This document shows positions 40,933 through 44,318 of a stretch of 44,318 nucleotides of DNA, one piece after another. The stretch lies in contig JAABSE010000025.1 in NCBI GenBank assembly GCA_011390575.1, forward strand, positions 1 to 44,318, read 5' to 3'. A model generated the notes under the pieces. The model saw nothing but the letters and a program-made list of their open reading frames with translations. It was not told the DNA's origin and made no database searches. The translations under genes and the position numbers were made by a program. The first letter of the stretch is position 1. Each line of letters opens with the position of its first letter. This DNA is from Sphingobacteriia bacterium. Lineage in GTDB: Bacteria > Bacteroidota > Bacteroidia > Bacteroidales > UBA7960.

Positions 40933-41787
40933 TTATTCATTTACACTCTTACGATATATCTTCTCGCTTTCATTTATAAGGGTATACTTCCTTGCATCTT
41001 TGCAGAAAGTAATATTCTCCTTGTTTCCAATGGCCAGAAAACCATTAAAGCTCAGTTTCCCTGTAAAGTCTTCCAGCAGTTTTTCCTGGTGCTGGGCTGT
41101 ATAATAAATAAATACATTGCGACAAATAATCGCATTGATACCTTTTATGCTCTTATGGTCGCCACCTTTAAATACTTCGTATTGAACATTCTGATACAAA
41201 TCATCAGCAAATGCAAATCCATTGGCTTGCCTTGAGCAATATTTCGAAAAATCTGCTGACTCGTCTTCTTTGAATCGTTTATAATTGTTCTCAGAGATTT
41301 CCAGGATATTGTTGGTGTAGATTTTATTTTTGCTTTCTTCAATGATTTCCTTGTTGATATCGGTTGCGATAATCATCGATTTATCATAGATATTGGCCTC
41401 TTTCAAAGCGATGGCGGTAGTGATGACTTCTTCTCCCGTCGAACACCCCGGAATCCATATTTTAATCTTCATGTGATTGTTCCGGAGGGTTTTGCAAATA
41501 TCATCGCGGAAAGCACGCCAGAAAGCGGGGTCACGAAAAAATTCGGTACCATTAACACTCAATTGAAGCTGGAATAATGGAAAAAACTGTGGACGGTTTT
41601 CCAACGCAAGAATGAGACCATCCAGGTTTTTAAAATCATTTTTCAGGATGATACCGGAAATTCTTCTCTTCAGGGAAGTGCTGGCATAAACACTTATGTC
41701 ATAGTCGTATTGCTTCCTGATAACCTCGGTTAGTTTTCTAATCCCCGATATGCCAATTTCTATCTCTTCCTGGTTCGCTCTGTTCAT
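40933..41787 (-). CDS. CheR-type methyltransferase, stand-alone
   Basis: A 284-residue protein from the ATG at 41787 (M-N-R-A-N). In-frame codons run 42 further upstream, but a -7 box at 41815-41822 lies inside that extension, so the shorter start is chosen. The N-terminal helical domain has R-R-I-S-G-I-I-L-K. The SAM-binding segment is P-G-C-S-T-G-E-E near residue 113, and C-R-N-V-F-I-Y-Y near 224 is the usual CheR motif. It makes methyl esters on glutamate residues. No receptor gene lies in the window. Candidates are the Glu/Gln-rich coiled coils of the neighbouring GAF proteins. Confidence 0.92.
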   Translation of the reverse strand: MNRANQEEIEIGISGIRKLTEVIRKQYDYDISVYASTSLKRRISGIILKNDFKNLDGLILALENRPQFFPLFQLQLSVNGTEFFRDPAFWRAFRDDICKTLRNNHMKIKIWIPGCSTGEEVITTAIALKEANIYDKSMIIATDINKEIIEESKNKIYTNNILEISENNYKRFKEDESADFSKYCSRQANGFAFADDLYQNVQYEVFKGGDHKSIKGINAIICRNVFIYYTAQHQEKLLEDFTGKLSFNGFLAIGNKENITFCKDARKYTLINESEKIYRKSVNE

Positions 41788-41814
41788 TGATGCGGTTTTT
41801 AAAGTCATCGGCAA

Positions 41815-41822
41815 CAAATATA
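41815..41822 (-). promoter_or_regulatory. -7 box that sets the cheR start
   Basis: TATATTTG on the minus strand; transcription would start near 41808, about 21 bases before the ATG at 41787. No TTG at 19-21 bases. Confidence 0.45.
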
Positions 41823-41961
41823 GTAAAATATCTTTTGCACGTTTTACCGTAAAACCACGGCATTTTTTATTTATTTTTCGAAATTTTCTGAACTCAATTA
41901 TTTTTATTGTCACGTATGATTTTCAAGGCAGTAACAGTGAAGTTTTCCCGATTCTAAATGG

Positions 41962-41969
41962 TATATTTG
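41962..41969 (+). promoter_or_regulatory. Probable -7 box for the thiamine-binding protein operon
   Basis: TATATTTG, 52 bases before the ATG at 42022. The upstream TTTT at 41943-41946 is a poor -33. Confidence 0.45.
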
Positions 41970-42021
41970 CAAACGAACCTTTAAACCCATTGAATTATTA
42001 ACCCCAATAAACTTCAAAACA

Positions 42022-42282
42022 ATGAATGAAATGCAGGCTTCTGTTGAAATCAGTATGTATCCGCTGGTAAGGGAATATGTGCCGGATATTAAGGAATTTA
42101 TTGACAATCTGAAAAAGAATGATCAAATTATAGTGGAAGTGAACGGGATGAGCACCCAGATTTTCGGCCCTTTTCGCACCATCATGCAAGTACTCACCGA
42201 TGAAATGGAAGCTTCTTTTCGCAAAAATGGTAAAAGTGTTTTTGTGATGAAGGTTATCAACGCATTCTTACAGCAGAAATAG
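42022..42282 (+). CDS. Thiamine-binding protein of the YkoF/MTH1187 type
   Basis: An 86-residue single-domain protein with the hallmark segments of the family: E-I-S-M-Y-P-L near the start, Y-V-P-D-I-K-E-F-I, and V-N-G-M-S-T-Q-I-F-G-P-F. In Bacillus YkoF and its relatives these line a pocket that binds the pyrimidine part of thiamine; some members occur with HMP/thiamine transporters. The gene is one base from the next open frame and starts a three-gene unit with a NadR-like kinase and an EamA transporter, suggesting vitamin uptake or salvage. Length fits the short single-domain members of the family (about 95-100). Confidence 0.8.
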   Translation: MNEMQASVEISMYPLVREYVPDIKEFIDNLKKNDQIIVEVNGMSTQIFGPFRTIMQVLTDEMEASFRKNGKSVFVMKVINAFLQQK

Positions 42283-42283
42283 T

Positions 42284-42820
42284 GTGACGAACCACAGCAT
42301 AAAGAAAATTGCGATAACCGGCCCCGAATCTACCGGAAAGTCGGAGTTGGCAAAACAACTGGCGCAGCACTACCAGGGCGAATTTGTTGCTGAGTTTGCG
42401 CGTCAATACATCGACCTACTCGAAAGAGAATACTCATATGAAGATATTTTGATAATTGCCCGGAACCAGTTCCGACGTGAACAGGAAATGTTGTCATCTA
42501 CAAAACACTTTCTATTCTCTGATACGGAGCTGATTGTTACCAAAATCTGGAGTTTGCACAAATACGGGAGTTGTCACCCCTGGATTGAAAAACAAATCCT
42601 TAATAATACGTATGATTTGTTCTTGTTGTGCAATGTTGATTTACCCTGGCAGTTTGACGAGCAGAGAGAACATCCGCATCTGAGAAATTTTTTTTTCGAT
42701 TGGTATAAAAAAGAGCTGGATGCATATGGCTTTCCCTATCGGATAGTAAGTGGAACAGGAACAGAAAGGCTGGCTAATGCCATTGCTGCCATAGACAATT
42801 ATTTCAGCCACGATGAATAA
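42284..42820 (+). CDS. NadR-like P-loop nucleotide/vitamin kinase
   Basis: A 178-residue P-loop protein that resembles the C-terminal ribosylnicotinamide kinase domain of NadR, without the nucleotidyltransferase or DNA-binding domains. Walker A is G-P-E-S-T-G-K-S near residue 13; Y-x-x-x-F-V-A-E-F-A-R-Q-Y-I is the usual second motif, and D-L-P-W-Q-F-D-E-Q-R-E-H-P is the typical late motif. The only start before the P-loop is GTG at 42284, one base after the previous stop, so translation is probably coupled. With a thiamine-binding neighbour the substrate may be thiamine or a precursor rather than nicotinamide riboside; this is not proven. Overlaps the next gene by 8 bases. Confidence 0.85.
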   Translation: MTNHSIKKIAITGPESTGKSELAKQLAQHYQGEFVAEFARQYIDLLEREYSYEDILIIARNQFRREQEMLSSTKHFLFSDTELIVTKIWSLHKYGSCHPWIEKQILNNTYDLFLLCNVDLPWQFDEQREHPHLRNFFFDWYKKELDAYGFPYRIVSGTGTERLANAIAAIDNYFSHDE

Positions 42821-43706
42821 ACTCAAACTCATAGGTCTGTATGCACAACTGCATTTTATTGTGGTGTTGCTTGGGTTTACGGCTATTCTTGGCGCGCTGA
42901 TTTCCATTGATGCTATTTCACTGGTGTGGTTCAGGATGTTTTTTGCCACTGCCGGGCTTCTTGTATTTCTGAAATATAAAAAGCTTTCTGTAAGGGTAAG
43001 ATCCAAACAGCTTTTACACTTGTTTTCTGTTGGTGTACTGGTGGCTTTGCACTGGATTACCTTCTTTCATGCTATCAAGGTTTCCAACGTATCGGTAACC
43101 CTGGGCGTGTTTGCTTCCATTACTCTTTTTACCAGTATCCTTGAACCCATCACCCAAAAGCGACGTATTTTCTGGTTTGAAGTATTGACCGGACTCATTA
43201 TAATCGTGGGCATTTATCTGATTTTTCAGTATGAAATGCAATATGTGGAAGGAATTATCTTTGCCTTGCTTTCGGCACTGCTGAATTCCTTATTTGTAGT
43301 TTTCAACCGAAACATCAATTTAAAGCATCAGTGGCATCCTGCATTGGTTGCTTTTTACGAAATGGTGGGAGGCTTTATTGCTATTACCCTATATTATATG
43401 GCAACGCAGCAATTAAAAACCGAAATGCTTTACATCGGCTGGGTTGATTTTGGCTGGATACTTATCCTGAGCATCGTTTGTACCTCTTATGCTTTCACTG
43501 CGATTGTCGATTTAATGAGGGAACTATCGGCCTACACAGTGGTTCTGGCCATAAACCTTGAGCCTGTTTACGGAATCTTTCTCGCCTTTCTCATTTTTGG
43601 CGATGCAGAAACCATGTCGTTAGGTTTTTATATAGGAACGCTCATCATTATGATTTCTGTTTTTTCCTATCCCTTTTTAAAGCGAAAGATTCTGCTTAAC
43701 CGCTGA
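42813..43706 (+). CDS. EamA-family (DMT) transporter
   Basis: A 297-residue membrane protein with ten hydrophobic stretches that form two EamA repeats (about 5-140 and 150-290). Its features include S-x-D-A-I-S-L-V-W-F-R-M-F in the first repeat and E-P-V-Y-G-I-F-L-A-F-L-I-F-G-D in the second, the usual Glu-Pro motif. It exports or imports small metabolites across the inner membrane. The start overlaps the kinase gene by 8 bases, so translational coupling is likely. Given the upstream genes a vitamin or precursor substrate is plausible; amino acid export is also common in this family. It runs 30 bases into the convergent cysQ-like gene. Confidence 0.9.
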   Translation: MNKLKLIGLYAQLHFIVVLLGFTAILGALISIDAISLVWFRMFFATAGLLVFLKYKKLSVRVRSKQLLHLFSVGVLVALHWITFFHAIKVSNVSVTLGVFASITLFTSILEPITQKRRIFWFEVLTGLIIIVGIYLIFQYEMQYVEGIIFALLSALLNSLFVVFNRNINLKHQWHPALVAFYEMVGGFIAITLYYMATQQLKTEMLYIGWVDFGWILILSIVCTSYAFTAIVDLMRELSAYTVVLAINLEPVYGIFLAFLIFGDAETMSLGFYIGTLIIMISVFSYPFLKRKILLNR

Positions 43707-44318
43707 AAGCAGTGAGGGATCTGCAAAGGCAATAAATCCGGGAGTTTTAAGACTTTCTTTATTGTAAAGCATTGCTTTTCCATCGGGAATGGCAATCAAA
43801 GCACCTCCGGCTGCCAGTAACAAGGCATGGCCGGCAGCAGTGTCCCATTCGTTGATCAAATCTTCGCGTGCATAGTATTGCACAACTCCTTCCGCAAGCA
43901 GACAGAACTTCAGTGAACTGCCTTTGCTGATCGTCTTAATGTTACTATTCCCTACTGAAAGTTTGGTTATTAACTGTTTTGTACCTTCTGTCAAATGCGA
44001 ACGACTGATGGCAAAGGCAGGCTGTTGCTCATCCACCCGGGGTTTGATGGGAAATGCAACGTCCAGAATATCCTTTAACTGAAGCGATTCAATGTTTTCC
44101 AGCAAATCACTCAACGAGTCTGTTTTGAATGCTCCTTTGCCAATCCAGCCAAAATACCCCTGATTGATGGCAGGCGCTGTAACAACGCCAAAAACAGGTT
44201 GCTGGTTTTCAATCAGGGCGATGTTTACCGTAAACTCACCGTTGCGGCTTGTGAATTCTTTTGTACCGTCTACCGGGTCAACCATCCAGACAAGCTTCTC
44301 TTTGCTCCGTAACCGGAA
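43677..44318 (-). CDS. cysQ: CysQ-like 3'(2'),5'-bisphosphate nucleotidase, C-terminal part (cut by window edge)
   Basis: A minus-strand gene open to the right edge; about 213 residues of the C-terminal part are visible. It has the metal-binding W-M-V-D-P-V-D-G-T-K-E-F of the inositol monophosphatase superfamily, with N-G-E-F-T-V-N-I-A-L-I just after, and the second metal Asp in N-E-W-D-T-A-A-G-H-A-L-L-L-A-A-G-G. These are the CysQ features: hydrolysis of 3'-phosphoadenosine 5'-phosphate from sulfate assimilation. About 70-80 residues of the N-terminus should lie outside the window. Its 3' end overlaps the EamA gene by 30 bases. Confidence 0.9.
   Translation of the reverse strand, partial: FRLRSKEKLVWMVDPVDGTKEFTSRNGEFTVNIALIENQQPVFGVVTAPAINQGYFGWIGKGAFKTDSLSDLLENIESLQLKDILDVAFPIKPRVDEQQPAFAISRSHLTEGTKQLITKLSVGNSNIKTISKGSSLKFCLLAEGVVQYYAREDLINEWDTAAGHALLLAAGGALIAIPDGKAMLYNKESLKTPGFIAFADPSLLSAVKQNLSL

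Overview
This window looks like a chromosomal segment of a Bacteroidota bacterium, most likely on the Bacteroidales/Marinilabiliales side and tolerant of low oxygen. Four things point there: a single-chain SecDF; a PorE-like type IX secretion protein (TPR, propeller, CRD, OmpA); promoters of the phylum-specific form TTG-N19-21-TAnnTTTG, five with both boxes; and starts that mostly lack a Shine-Dalgarno. No rRNA, tRNA, phage, insertion sequence or CRISPR array was recognised.

Layout. 1-8.1 kb (minus strand): the start of a nitroreductase, two small cupins, a PepSY-type membrane protein, a BFD-like [2Fe-2S] protein, an outer-membrane barrel, and a hybrid-cluster-protein module (hcp, an iron-sulfur protein and an Rrf2 regulator) that suggests nitrosative or redox stress defence. 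The gaps here hold period-7 repeats that begin at stop codons, a pair of perfect palindromes and an inverted-repeat element. 8.4-21.4 kb: housekeeping and envelope genes: a PP2C phosphatase, a TerB/DnaJ protein, a retropepsin-like protease, secDF, tatA, porE-like, purM, prfA, pyrF and ilvE.

21.5-41.8 kb is one long minus-strand block of signalling genes. Its first part has a hybrid histidine kinase, a receiver-controlled adenylate cyclase, two single-domain response regulators, and a 1242-residue CheB-CheR-PAS fusion without a kinase domain. Its second part has CheR, CheB, a membrane GAF protein, then a tightly spaced run: a SpoIIE/PP2C-type phosphatase with GAF and PAS sensors (SiaA-like), a SiaB-type kinase, a SiaC/DUF1987 phosphoprotein that keeps Thr68 in an N-T-x-S-S motif, a 1054-residue ABCG-like ABC transporter with an unusual N-terminus, and a lipoprotein. 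No diguanylate cyclase (the known SiaC target), chemoreceptor, CheA or CheW is present. The likely reading is a Sia-type partner switch wired to an ABC exporter, with CheR/CheB as a second modification layer. This is the best candidate for an undescribed system in the window.

42.0-44.3 kb: a compact plus-strand operon (YkoF/MTH1187-type thiamine-binding protein, NadR-like P-loop kinase, EamA transporter) converges on a truncated cysQ-like phosphatase. All family assignments come from reading motifs; no database search was run.
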